Shown piece after piece: positions 20,901 to 33,411 of a stretch of 64,000 bases of DNA. The notes under the pieces are model-generated. The model was given only the letters and a program-made list of their open reading frames with translations, searched no databases and had not been told where the DNA came from. The DNA is from Periplaneta americana (lineage: Eukaryota; Arthropoda; Insecta; Blattodea; Blattidae), in assembly GCF_040183065.1 (NCBI RefSeq), contig NC_091132.1:162574102-162638101 (forward strand). Reading direction: 5' to 3'. The number at the start of each line of letters is the position of its first letter. Position 1 is the first letter of the stretch. The position numbers and the translations under genes were made by a program.

Positions 20901-23900
20901 TCAAAAGGGTAAATTTCCAATTTTTGTATTTCCATTTCGTACAATATTCTGGTCACGAGACATAATCATAGACTTTGTCTTTTCGGGATTTACTTCAAAA
21001 CCTATCTCTTTACTTGTTTCAAGTAAAATTCCCGTATTTTCCCTAATCGTTTGTGGATTTTCTCTTAACATATTCACGTCATCTGCATAGACAAGCAGCT
21101 GATGTAACCCGTTCAATTCCAAACCCTGTCTGTTATCCTGAACTTTCCTAATGGCATACGCTGTAGCCAAGTTAAAAAGTAAAGGTGATAGTGCATCTCC
21201 TTGCTCTTTAGCCCACAGTGAATTGGAAATGCATCTGACAGATACTGATCTATACGGACTAAAGAGAAACTCAAACATTGTTTGTACCTACCACAAAGAC
21301 ATTCGATGTGTGCTCCACGTGTCAAGCTGCAGACATCAAGGCGATATTCCCACTCGTCATTAGTGTCAATAAATGTTCACAGAAAACACGTCTTTTGCAT
21401 GGTCATCAGGTTTCAACTTATGCACTAATTGCAGTTTGTAGGGGTGAAATCGCAGACGAAAACGTAGGACCTTGGAAACGGTGGATTTAGAAATGTTTAA
21501 CTGCAGGCTAGCTCTAAACACAGACTTTCGAGGACTATGTACAAATGCCTTCCGCACCTGTTCTACAGTTTCCACACAGACAGGCCGTTTCCCTACAAAA
21601 TCTAATATTCAGATCATTTAACGCAATTTGCTTATATCCAACAATGCCTTAATGACGAGGAAAACAGCGGAAACGGCGTTTTTTCTTTCTTCTTGTGCTG
21701 CCATCTCCTGTTTCGGTCAACAATGATCAATTACGCATTTCCTGAAATTCTTTGAGCTGTTCTTTCTAATGACATCGGTATGAATTTCGTAAAACACATA
21801 GTGACAGAATTATAGCAATTGATATGGAGCTTCCCGGCTAAGCCGTGGTCTACAGGTGTAAATATCCCCAGACGTTTCGCCTACTACTGCGGCAGATTAG
21901 TGTTGGCTACTGAGTGAATGTTTCGAAACAGTGAGTCGACACACTTAGATGTTCTGTGATTCGAAACACTTGGACTTGAATAATTCGATACAGTAACTGT
22001 TTCAGTTTCACCAAGGTTTGATGCTGTCTATCGACTGTATTCTGCAGTATCGAGCATCGAGTGTATGTAAGAGAAAAGAACGAATGAAAAAGTTAATGTT
22101 TCGAAACATTGGTTGAAAGCGAAAGCGCTTCAGGGCTGCATCCTGTCTCAAATAAACTGCTTCACGAACGGAAGTTTGCCAATATGCTTTCAAATCAAGC
22201 CGAGTAGCTATATCCGAAGAAATAATAATAATGATAATTATAATATTTGTTTATGAATTGAAATAACTTTAATAGCCTGAATACTACTTATTGCTTGAAT
22301 TTTCTATATATATCAACAATGTTATTAAATTTTATGTTATTTTTTCGACGGCCCCATGAAAGTCGATGTTAAATATGACAGAAATAACCAATATTGACTT
22401 TAGAAGATGCAATTTTAATATTATACATGCATGTTTGATAGTATTAATTTTTATTCTTTTTTTTTAGTTGGTTATTTAACGACGTTGTATCAACTACTAG
22501 GTTATTTAGCGTCGATGAAATTGGTGATAACAAGATGATATATGGCGAGATGAGGCCGAGGATTCGCCATAGATTACCTTGCATACACATTACGGTTGGG
22601 GAAAACTTCGGAAAAAACCCAACCAGGTAATCAGCCCAAGCAGGAATCGAATCCGCGCCCGAACGCAACTTCAGTCCGGCTGGCAGCACCTGAACCGACT
22701 GAGCCACACCGGTGGCTTTTTTTTTATTTATTTATTCTTTTTTTTAATAATTTAAAGTCCATTTGCCCATTGTTAATATAGTCTTTGTTTTTCTCCTGGT
22801 TGTGAAGGCTTAAACTTTGGTAAATATCGGTCAAAGCAAGTGGATTTGTATACTTATGACTCATGAGCAAATACATACCGTACATACATTAATTATAAAC
22901 TTATTTAGTGGTTAATAAACATCACATTTATTCTGTACTAGTAGATTAAACTCATAACTACGTTTGGAATCTGATAGCTACTTCAAAATGACGTGACAGT
23001 AGTAAGTACATTTTTAATGTAGACGTGATTACTAATACATGTTCCTACTTACGCTCGAAACATCAAGTACTGTACCGCAAGGTTCTCATGTGTCGTATCT
23101 TGTGTACAGAGTTTCGAATCAGGGCATCTGACAGCAAACGAATCTGCAACACAGTGCTAGTCGACACTTTACCTCCTAGTAGATGTGTCGTGATTCGACA
23201 CAGTGTTTCGAAACATTTCACTGAGTCGTTTCGAAACAGCTGGATGTGTCACTTCTCCCATGTCTACGGCAGACATCTTCCCCGGCTCTATAAATAAGGA
23301 CAGGCAAACAGTCAGGGTATCTGTTGCAGTGTTGCCAGGTCTCCGGAAATTTCCGGAAATCTTCGGAATTTTTTAACTTCCCGGAAAAATAGGAAATAAA
23401 GTTGTAATCTCCGGATTTTTTAATGTAGGAAATTATTTATTTATTTTTTTTTTAGAAAAACCAATCTCTGGCATACATTAAAACTGGTAGATGAACATTA
23501 TACAGTTAAAGTTTTGTTAATATTTTATAGCTTGACTACTAATGCTTCCCTAAATATAAAATATTTTTTTATTTATTTTATTGGGTTATTTTACGACGCT
23601 GTATCAACATCTAGGTTATTTAGCGTCTGAATGAAATGAAGGTGATAATGCCGGTGAAATGAGTCCGGGGTCCAGCACCGAAAGTTACCCAGCATTTGCT
23701 CGTATTGGGTTGAGGGAAAACCCCGGAAAAAACCTCAACCAGGTAACTTGTCCCGACCGGGATTCGAACCCGGGCCACCTGGTTTCGCAGCCAGACGCAC
23801 TGACCGTTACTCCACAGGTATGGACCAATATAAAATATGTAACGCGCATAAAAACGTACATATCTGGTCTGGAGAAATATCTATGAGAGGAAGGTAGTGA

Positions 23901-26900
23901 CTACTAATCAAATTGGTGAGTAGAAAAATTAAAGTAGAAATCTTTTTATTATAGATTCATGTATTGTAATTGTTAGAAGGTTATAGTAACATTTTATGTG
24001 ATTTTCGAAAGTGCCTTCGGAAAATGTTGACAAATCTCCGGATTTTTTTCATTATGACCTCCGGAAATATTTTTTCAAGATCTGACAACACTGATCTGTT
24101 GCTACATGTACCCCGAGCAGAAGACTTAGACCTAGGATACTCACCACTGAAAATGTCTGCCGCATTAGTAGACGAAACATCTGAGAATATCTACACCAGC
24201 AGGCCACGGCATCTTAGTCCGGAAGCTCATATCAATTAGACACCGGCCGTGAAAACCTATATGCTAAGAATTATAGCAGTTTATAACCCCGGAATGTTTC
24301 TGCAGACACACTGTATTTCCTATCTGTATTATCAGCCACATAATTATTCAAATCAAGATTTCAGGTATAACTCCCTGTAAAGTTGATTTGAATAATTTCG
24401 AGGGAAAAATTGTTCCGGAGCCGGGTATCGAACACGGGACCTTTGGTTTAACGTACGTACGTATTTTCCCTCGAAATTATTCACATAATTATTGTTCAGT
24501 AATCAACATCAGCATGCATTGTATACTAAGTCGGTTATATTATGCTTGACTGAAATCCAATAATTACTGAGTGACTAGATTATCAGAGAAGTGGCAGAAA
24601 GCAAAGGCTACATATACCATGGAGTGTATGATTGAAGCCATCTGGCAACACAAAATTGTGCTGTTCGTGGTTCTGCAAATGATAATATACACATTAGAGT
24701 GTTTGTTTACTAAAATACAGTTGAGCATGACTGCATCATCATCAAAAACACTAAAGATCTAATGTCGAAATAAATTAGGGTAACTACAAAAAAATTAAAT
24801 CAATTAATTATTTATTTTACTAATAATTGTAACATAAAACGTAATATAAACAGGAAAACTTTAGCTCGCTTCTGAATGAGTACAACTCGTGCTCAGGGGC
24901 GGATTTCTGAATTGAAATTAAGAAGTATATGATACAAATTGTCTTATATCTACTACTACGAAATAAGTATATATAAATTTAAATGTACAGTTTTTTAATT
25001 TTTATAAAATCCATACATAACTTTTTAAATTTATTACTAGAACCATTAGAATTGACGAGATTAGGATATTAAATATTGTAGCAGTGTTGCTTTTTAATTA
25101 AAAAAATCTTAAAAAATTCATACCTTTTGTTTCATAACTATGAGAATACAATTCAAAATTAAGTTATTTCAATTTTTATGTATGAATTTGTTTTATTTTA
25201 AGAACATTAAAGTCTAAAAACAATTTTTGAGATGGAAAATCAATAGGTTTATGAAGACATATTTTAATTATTTTCTTCTGTAATAAATAAAGTGGGATAC
25301 AATTGGATTTAAATAAGCTACCTATAATTCCATACATAATTATCGATTGAAATAAAGTTTAGTATGTTGTGCATAATAAACTTATTGACAAGTAATTCCT
25401 CAATAAAACAAAATAATATATTATTTTACGTAATTTATTACAAAGGTAATTAATGTGTTGGTTCCATTTTAAATGTTTGTCGAAAATTATGCCTAAATAC
25501 TTAACTTCAGAGGACTCCTTATTAATCGGACATTTACACTGTATATGCAACAATTAGAGAACACTTCAACACGCTTAAAAAATAAATACTTACACATTAA
25601 GTAGATCTACTTTGTAATTCTATACAGGCCTAGGCCTGTAACTAGTTTAAATACTTTCGGTCTTACTAATAAATCGTGTATAGTTTTTTATACGAGATTT
25701 ATGCAAAACGTTACTAATGAACCATGCATAAGCAGTGGATGTATAAATAGCCTGTAACTATACTCGTGAATTGCTTTGCAGTAGTTATATACACGAAACC
25801 CCTTGAGGTCGAGAAATAATTATCGAATGACAGCAAACATTCGTCAAGATCAATTAAAATTATGAGAAAAGTATTAGCACTCGCTGTATTATATAAGATT
25901 ATTCTCTCCTGCATTATCGATATTAAAACTTCTTGAGGATCGAAAAAGATAATGGGCTATATTTTGTCTTTCTTTCATAAAGTTATAAAAATTATTTAAG
26001 CGTTGTATATAGAGAAAAAATGGCTGCCCATCTAACAGCTGTTCGTACCAACCAATTGTCATTTTATGATGATGGATGCCTTGTGAAAACAGATCGCGGT
26101 AATCGATTGGTCGCAATTGTACTATCGATACTTAGTGCGGCACACTAGCACACTCTATCAGATGCAATAGAGAAACTCAAGATATTCTATTACGTTTCGT
26201 AGTGAGTGACGAAACTATGACATGACTGTGTAATAGCTGTACTGTTATACACGACGTATGTAGTGATAATTAGTAAGAAATTTACACATGACTTATAAAC
26301 GAGCTATTCATTGTGTAAGTATAAGATAAGTAAACGTCTGTATAAGAGTTTTTATTAGTAGAACCGTTTATGTTTTTTATTACCTGTAAAACGTTTTTTC
26401 TAGACTTTTTTCTGTTACTTAAATGTTGCAAATGTTTCAGTCTCTAATCTATGGACATAAAGGCGATATCGAGAAATGGGTTGCAGTGCTGTATTCCCTC
26501 TCGGCTTACTTCGAACACGATAGCATCAAATTGGAAATCCCGAACACAAACTGATTTTCGAGCTCTATCTGTAGTGCAAAGGACAAACCTCTGCCCCCAG
26601 GCATATGGACGGTAGAGGCCGGCAAATTTTCAAAAAATGATCATTTTGACCTTCCATACCAGACTTTTGTCTACACAAGGAGAATGAAGGGGCTCAGAGA
26701 CCAGCTCTTTTCACTGTAGCATCTCTGCATGGCGTTATAATAAAACTATAAACATTCACTAGTACTCAGGACAGTAATGTAAACAGTTTGTATAAAATTA
26801 TTTGTATTTGCATAAGAGTTTTCAAAGAGATTGTAACTGCATTCTATTCTCTATTTTTATTCAGATTTTGGCTCAGCCCCTTCCTTTCTTTATAATTCAA

Positions 26901-29565
26901 AACTCTGTTCTCCATTTTATAATAAAAGGAGCTATTTCAGATGTAGTTGGTAGCATTTCATAGTAAGAAAATGTGATAGGAAACATAACCTAAAAATGCA
27001 GTGAAGTATGAACAGGGAGATCAAAGTCTCTAGCAAAACTGCGGCTGCAAAATTATCGCAACCTGTATGTACATGTACATACCCGCAGAAACTTGTTGAA
27101 ACTTTCACAGTACTCGAAATGGATGGCACAGAAAGTGGCCAACTAGCACGACACACAGGGATTGCAGCTGCAGTAGAAATGTTGCCTATCAAAAGTAGTA
27201 ACATGTGAACATACGGTGAAAGAAATCATGGTTCTCAAAGGAGAGAAGAATAGTAAAGCAGCAGATATTGTAGAAGTTGTAGTATCTTCATTGCAATGGT
27301 AATGATAATTTTGATTAATTTTATGTAATTTCATTACTGAAATATATTGAGGCGAGAATAGGTATCTCAGCTTCACCAATATGTGTCCTGTGTAATGATC
27401 CAGCAGAAATGAATGAAGATCACTTGAAGACCTGTGAAGCATTAAGATCAGAAGAAACTACAGTTCAAAAGTAATGGAAAGCACGACTGCTAATGGCTTC
27501 ATTGCCAGATGCAAGGCACTAGACGACGACGACGACGACAACATCAACAACATATATTGAGGCGTCAATATCAATAACCACAAATATATTTAATACAAAC
27601 TGATATTATAAATTAAACAAATGCTGTCAAATAAAGCTGTAAAAGAAGGGAAGAAGTAAAACCAGCACACTACACTCACCTCTCAGTCAACATTTCATCC
27701 TCCTCTGAAGATACTTCCAATTTCTGTTCCTGCTGAACTCTGTCCCGATCGAACAAATCTTCCTGGAAAAGCCAATCAATATTGAAGAGAGCTTTAGTTG
27801 ACTATTTAGAATCACGTTTAAATCTTAAAAACATGTGCATGTGATGTATGAAGATTCTGCAAAATATCTAACCGAATTTGTTAGGATATTGAGTAAAAGT
27901 TTATACAATAATGCTTGTATCTGACGCTATCAACTGTATACAATGCAAGCTAATAACAATGAGAAAGAAAAGCTTCTGATGTGTGTTATCTGTGAATTTG
28001 AAGACAATGATCTCGTTTATAAGATATTTGTACTGAGTTTAATTTGTAGACTGTTATCTGTAATAATAATAATAATCCGTGGCGCTACAGCCCACGAAGG
28101 GCTAAGACCGACCAGCCGACTGCTGGCCTCACGGCCACATGCCGAAGCAGAGGTGGACGATCATCCAACCAGAATGGAGGTATCGTGTGGTTAGCACAAT
28201 GAGCCCCCCAGCCATTATAGGTGATTTGCGTAACCGGATTTCACTACCTATCATAGCTCCCCAAGTGCATCACGATGCTGGGTGGGCACCGGTCCAATAC
28301 ACTGGCCGAAATTGCATGAGAAAATGTCTTCCCCCACGAGGACTCGAACAAGTGCGCATTCCGTAACACGAGGTCCTAGGCAGGATGCCTTAGACCACGA
28401 CGCCATGGCGCGGGACAGACTGTTATCTATAGCATTCTAAAATGTTTAGCAAATACGAACAAATATGCTTAATTGAAATTCAGATTGCAAGAGGCAAGAA
28501 TGCTAGACAATGCCATACAGCATTACTGGAAGCTTGTGGTAGAGAGACTTCACTAGGTGGGTGCATGCATTTCGTTAACAGGAGGGAAGATGTTCATCAG
28601 AAACGTTGAGCTGGCAGACTGTAATCAGCAAGTGAATGCTGTAAGAGTGCTGCTGGAAGAACACCGTTGTTGGTTATGATTTTAAACGGAATCCTTCTCA
28701 CTCAGTCACTTCCTGTTGGAAATCGTGTGAATGGTGCATAGTACAGTTACTTTTTGGAACACGATTTACACCCAGCGGTGTGGCGTAAACATCCAAATCG
28801 TCTGAATTCTCATCCTATTGTGCTACATGATGGTGTTCACTCTCACATAGCTGCCCCTATGGTTAATTTACTTCGCAATCGGAACTGGGACGTTCTGGAG
28901 CATTCTCCATACTCTCCAGATATGAGTCCACGTGATTTAGACCTTTTCCCAAAAACGGAATTACCACTTAGAGGAGTTCGCTTTAGAACCAGACAGGGAA
29001 TTATAGCAGCAGTAGAGCAGTCTGTTCGAAGATCAGTACAACAAGATGCTGTGAATGGCATCCGTCGTCTCCCTGAGGTGTGGAGGCGGGTTCTTCATGT
29101 TGGAGGAGATTACTTCTGAGCACTGCAACAATGTGACTGTTCCAAAAATGATTTCTTTGTTGTTAATTCAAATGTTGCCAATAATTATTGAATGACCCAT
29201 GTATATTGAAACATTAATACAGTTTACTGTATATATTTCATTGCTGAAAGTTTCATTTCCTCCGAATTGCACACTTTCTAATACAACTTGTTCTTTTCAG
29301 ATAAGGTAGCATTTGCCACAACACATACAAACTGAACATATTCAATTTTATTATAAAATAATAACCGTAAGTAACACAAATTGTTCCAGCTGCTTGAGAT
29401 AATTCATAACTTGAAATGGATTGAAGTATGAAACTTGAAATTTTTCGCCATTATGAAAGCTTGTGAAAATATTTGAAGAGAGGGGTTCTGTGGCAGATAA
29501 GATCGTTATGGCAGGTCAAAGTCCTTAGTAAATGTTGTTGCTGATTTTATAGCTGTAAGTCCATG

Positions 29566-29616
<51 letters not shown>

Positions 29617-30779
29617 CAAATAGAAATTCGGATTATGGAACATGCAGCATGCAGTGTGAATCAAGTTCCAAGGGGATAGTAGATGAGCAACTTAATATTG
29701 TGGCATATTTTCACAGACTTCATAGCAGAATAAACCCAAATATCTCATAAACAAAACTATTATCATTTTCTATAAACTTTTAACAAGTTTTGAGGACTAC
29801 AATTCTTTCGTGACTTTTGAATAAACACATATGGGACATTTCATATGAAATCAGACAACAAAAAACCTTACAGCTATGACGTGATTCCTCGAAAAAAATA
29901 TACAGTGAAACCTCTCCTTACGGACACCTCCAAGATACAGACACTCCTCACATACGGACAGATTTCTATGTCCCAACTAAAATAATATAGAAATAATGAT
30001 AAATTTAACTCTCGTTTACGGACACTCTGAGACACGGACACGGACAGCTGTTTCACAGTCCTAATGCTTACTTAACCTCCTGACTGTGGACGAAACTTGT
30101 TACAAAAATAGAAAATTTAGTTTTGAGAACTGTACAGAAATTCCTTAACATGAAGGAAGACAGTAAGAGTCTCGTACTCTACCAATCGCCCAGCAGGTTA
30201 CCCCTCGTTAGCTGGAAGTGGGTGGATAAACAGTCATAAAATTTAACCTGTCTGATGGGTCCAAGGTTTTCGCGATCGTGAAATTGTATTCGACACATGA
30301 TAGGGTTAGTAGGATTATTCTCTTCACTTCAATCAGTTGTTCTGTTTCGAGAGACATGGCACCTGAACGTAAAGATTAAGTTGAAAACTGTAAATTACAG
30401 TACTACTTAACTGTAGACGTAGAATAAAATTGCATGACACAGTACTGTACTGCATTTTCCTTTTTCTGTCTTATCTACTGTAGTTCAAAGTTGCAAAGAA
30501 TTTACTGTAGAATACTGTATTTAGAATTAAACTATGTACAGTAATACATTCATTTAAAGCATGAAGGGATACATAATGCATATTATAAATTTACTGTTAG
30601 ATTTGGGAGCCTCACTCCCAATAAAGGACACCTCCCAGATGCGGACAGATTTTTACGTCCCTTCGATGTCCGTAAATGAGAGGTTTCACTGTGTGTATAT
30701 ATATAAAATCAGTGGCGACTCCTAATATTTTTTGTTTGTAGGATATGAGATTGACGACTGATGACCAAGACAGAAACTA

Positions 30780-30860
<81 letters not shown>

Positions 30861-33372
30861 GAGCATGCGCAATTAATTTCTTGCTACAGTTAAATTTTTC
30901 TAAATGATCAAATACAACTTCAGATATTCTTTTGGCAGTGTCATCTGAAAGTCCTGTTAATTTTTGTATTTATTACAGCTTATTTTATTTATTTTTATTT
31001 AATTTTATTTTTTATTCATTTTATTTTTTATATTACATAATTTTAAATTATTTATTATTTCGTTTATACTATTCTTTTAAAATGACCAATGAACTGCAAT
31101 TAAGGAGGCTACAAAGGTACTTGAAAATTCGTACTGTAGTCTCTGACAGAGTTTCCACACCACCACATAGAAAGAGGGGTCGTAGTATTAGGATATACGG
31201 TCATATCCTCAAACGCGGTTTACGTCAAGCCATACCCCTCCCTCCGCACTCACCCCTGTCCATAACTTCACTGCTAGAAAAAACCGTTTGCTGTAAGATA
31301 TTTGGATAGTTCCTTGGAAAGTATTCCTAAGGTCTGAGATGTGCAGTGGCGACAACTCACGACAGAAAGTGGCAGTTTGAAGAAAATTATTACATCGGGA
31401 TCATTAAAAATAAAATCTGTAATGAAAATGTTTTCTATTTTCAGAGGCACGAAATTAAACTGTAGGATCATCCTCATATCCTTCATGAAGGCATCGCCAC
31501 TGTATATAATATATAGTGAGGCAGGACATACTTTATTGTGTCAAGTCTGTTCTTTATATTCATTAGTTTTCTTATTTTAATGCGTTAAATCTATCGTTCC
31601 GTAAAAATCTCCATTTCAAAGGGCATAAACTGGAACAACTAACGATACATATTCAAACATAAGTTCATATTACAGCTGAGAATACGATTTTCATAACTAT
31701 GCTTGCACCACATTTTATATTAATATTTACCAGGGGCATAAGTAGATATATCGATATTTGTTATTTTCCATGGAAAACTGTGAAATAAAAATATCAACTG
31801 ATTCCTCTTTGTCTGAAGAAATAATACTCATTTCAATTTTGATTACTATAAAGAGTACTTCTGTAAAAACATAATTTCATTAAATAATATTAGCTACACC
31901 CAAGTTCCGAGTTGGGTGATGGTGCGCGAAGTTTTTGCTTCTGTATGCGTGACGTAAGCAAAAATTACCTGGACTGCTAGCAGAATAGCAGAGTAGTTTG
32001 TCTATGTGGGCACCTTCACCCGACTCGGGACTTGGGTGTAGCTAATATAATTGAAGGGTTCAGAACCATAGTGGGCCAAGCGCCATTTACTAAAACCATG
32101 GAAAACAAGGGTTAAAATGAAGTTATCACCATAATTCAATGGAAACATATAGCAAGTAATATAAAGTATATACATTCACACTAAATGATATGTCAATCTT
32201 CATTAAACTATGGTATTCACTTAACTTTAACCCTTGATTTCTCCGTTTTTAATAAATAGCACTTGGCCCACTATGTCTCTGAACCCTTCAATTTAAAGAA
32301 ATTATTTTTTTTTACAGGAGTGCTTCATTATGCTAAATCGAAACTAAAATTGATACAATATCTTCAGAGAAAAAGGAATCAGTTGATATTTTTATTTAAA
32401 TTTTTTCCGTGCAAAAGTTAATCAAACATCGATATATCTACTTATGCCTCTGTTAAATATTAGTATAAAATATGGTGCATGCACAGTTATGCAAATCGTA
32501 ATCTCAACTATGAACTTTGGCTGGAATGTCCATTCTAAGTCCTTCCACATTTATGCCCTTTGAAATTGGCGATCATTTACGGAATTAAGTCGCCCTTGGT
32601 AGTGTAGTTGGTATAGCGCTGGCCATCTATGCTCGAGTTTGCGGGTTCGATCATGGCCGAGGTCGATGCCATTTAAGTGTGTTTAAATGCGATAGGTTCA
32701 TGTCAGTAGATTTACTGGCATGTAAAAGAACTACTGTGGGACAAAATTCTGGTACACCGGTGACGCTGATGTAACCTCTGCAGTTGCGAGCGTCGTTAAA
32801 TAAACCAAAATTTAATTTTTTCGGAATTACGAAAAAATTTAAAGTATTATAACAAGAAAACTAATGGACTTCAACGAGAACAGACTTCGCATCATAAATG
32901 AAGGGCTCAGATCCATAGCGGGCCAAGCACCATTTATGAAAATTGGAGAAAGCAAGGGTTAAAGTTAAGTGAATACCATAGTTTAATGAAGATTGACATA
33001 TCATTTAGTTTTAATGTGTATACTTTAAATTACTTGCTATATGTTTCCATTGAATTATGGTAATAACTTCATTTCAACCATTGTTTTCTACGGTTTTAGT
33101 AAATGGCGCTTGGCCCACTATGGTTCTGAACCCTTCAAATTATCTCCTACATGTAGTTTGGTTTTTCGAAGAATTACATAATTATATGATTTTTTGCTGT
33201 TCGATGTCACATGGAATGTTCCATATATGAGTTTGAACACATATTATCTCAATTGCTACGATGGTAATTCTTACACCAGTAACAACAAAATAAAAATTAT
33301 GTAAAGTTAAAGTGAAACCTTATTTCTAGGCAAAACTTTCTCCATGTATTAGAGATAATTTTTTCTTAACTT

Positions 33373-33411
<39 letters not shown>

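Larger units (their letters stand above)
31610..32570. mobile_element. Long palindromic element interrupted by two MITEs
   Basis: The left arm (31610-31890) and right arm (32292-32570) are imperfect inverted copies of about 280 bp, sharing 'catttcaaagggcataa', 'ggggcataagtagatatatcg' (split) and 'gattcctct'. The centre is occupied by the MITEs at 31891 and 32051. Confidence 0.75.

Noticed and set aside
23659-23886. Open frame starting MSPGSSTESYPAF, repeated at 17.7, 33.5 and 36.1 kb
   Set aside because: It is the reverse reading of SINE family A; a common false gene call in such genomes.
30750-30780. CTGATGA followed by GAAAC, resembling a hammerhead core
   Set aside because: No complementary stem II between the two boxes and no stem I partner; it lies beside a TAA microsatellite.
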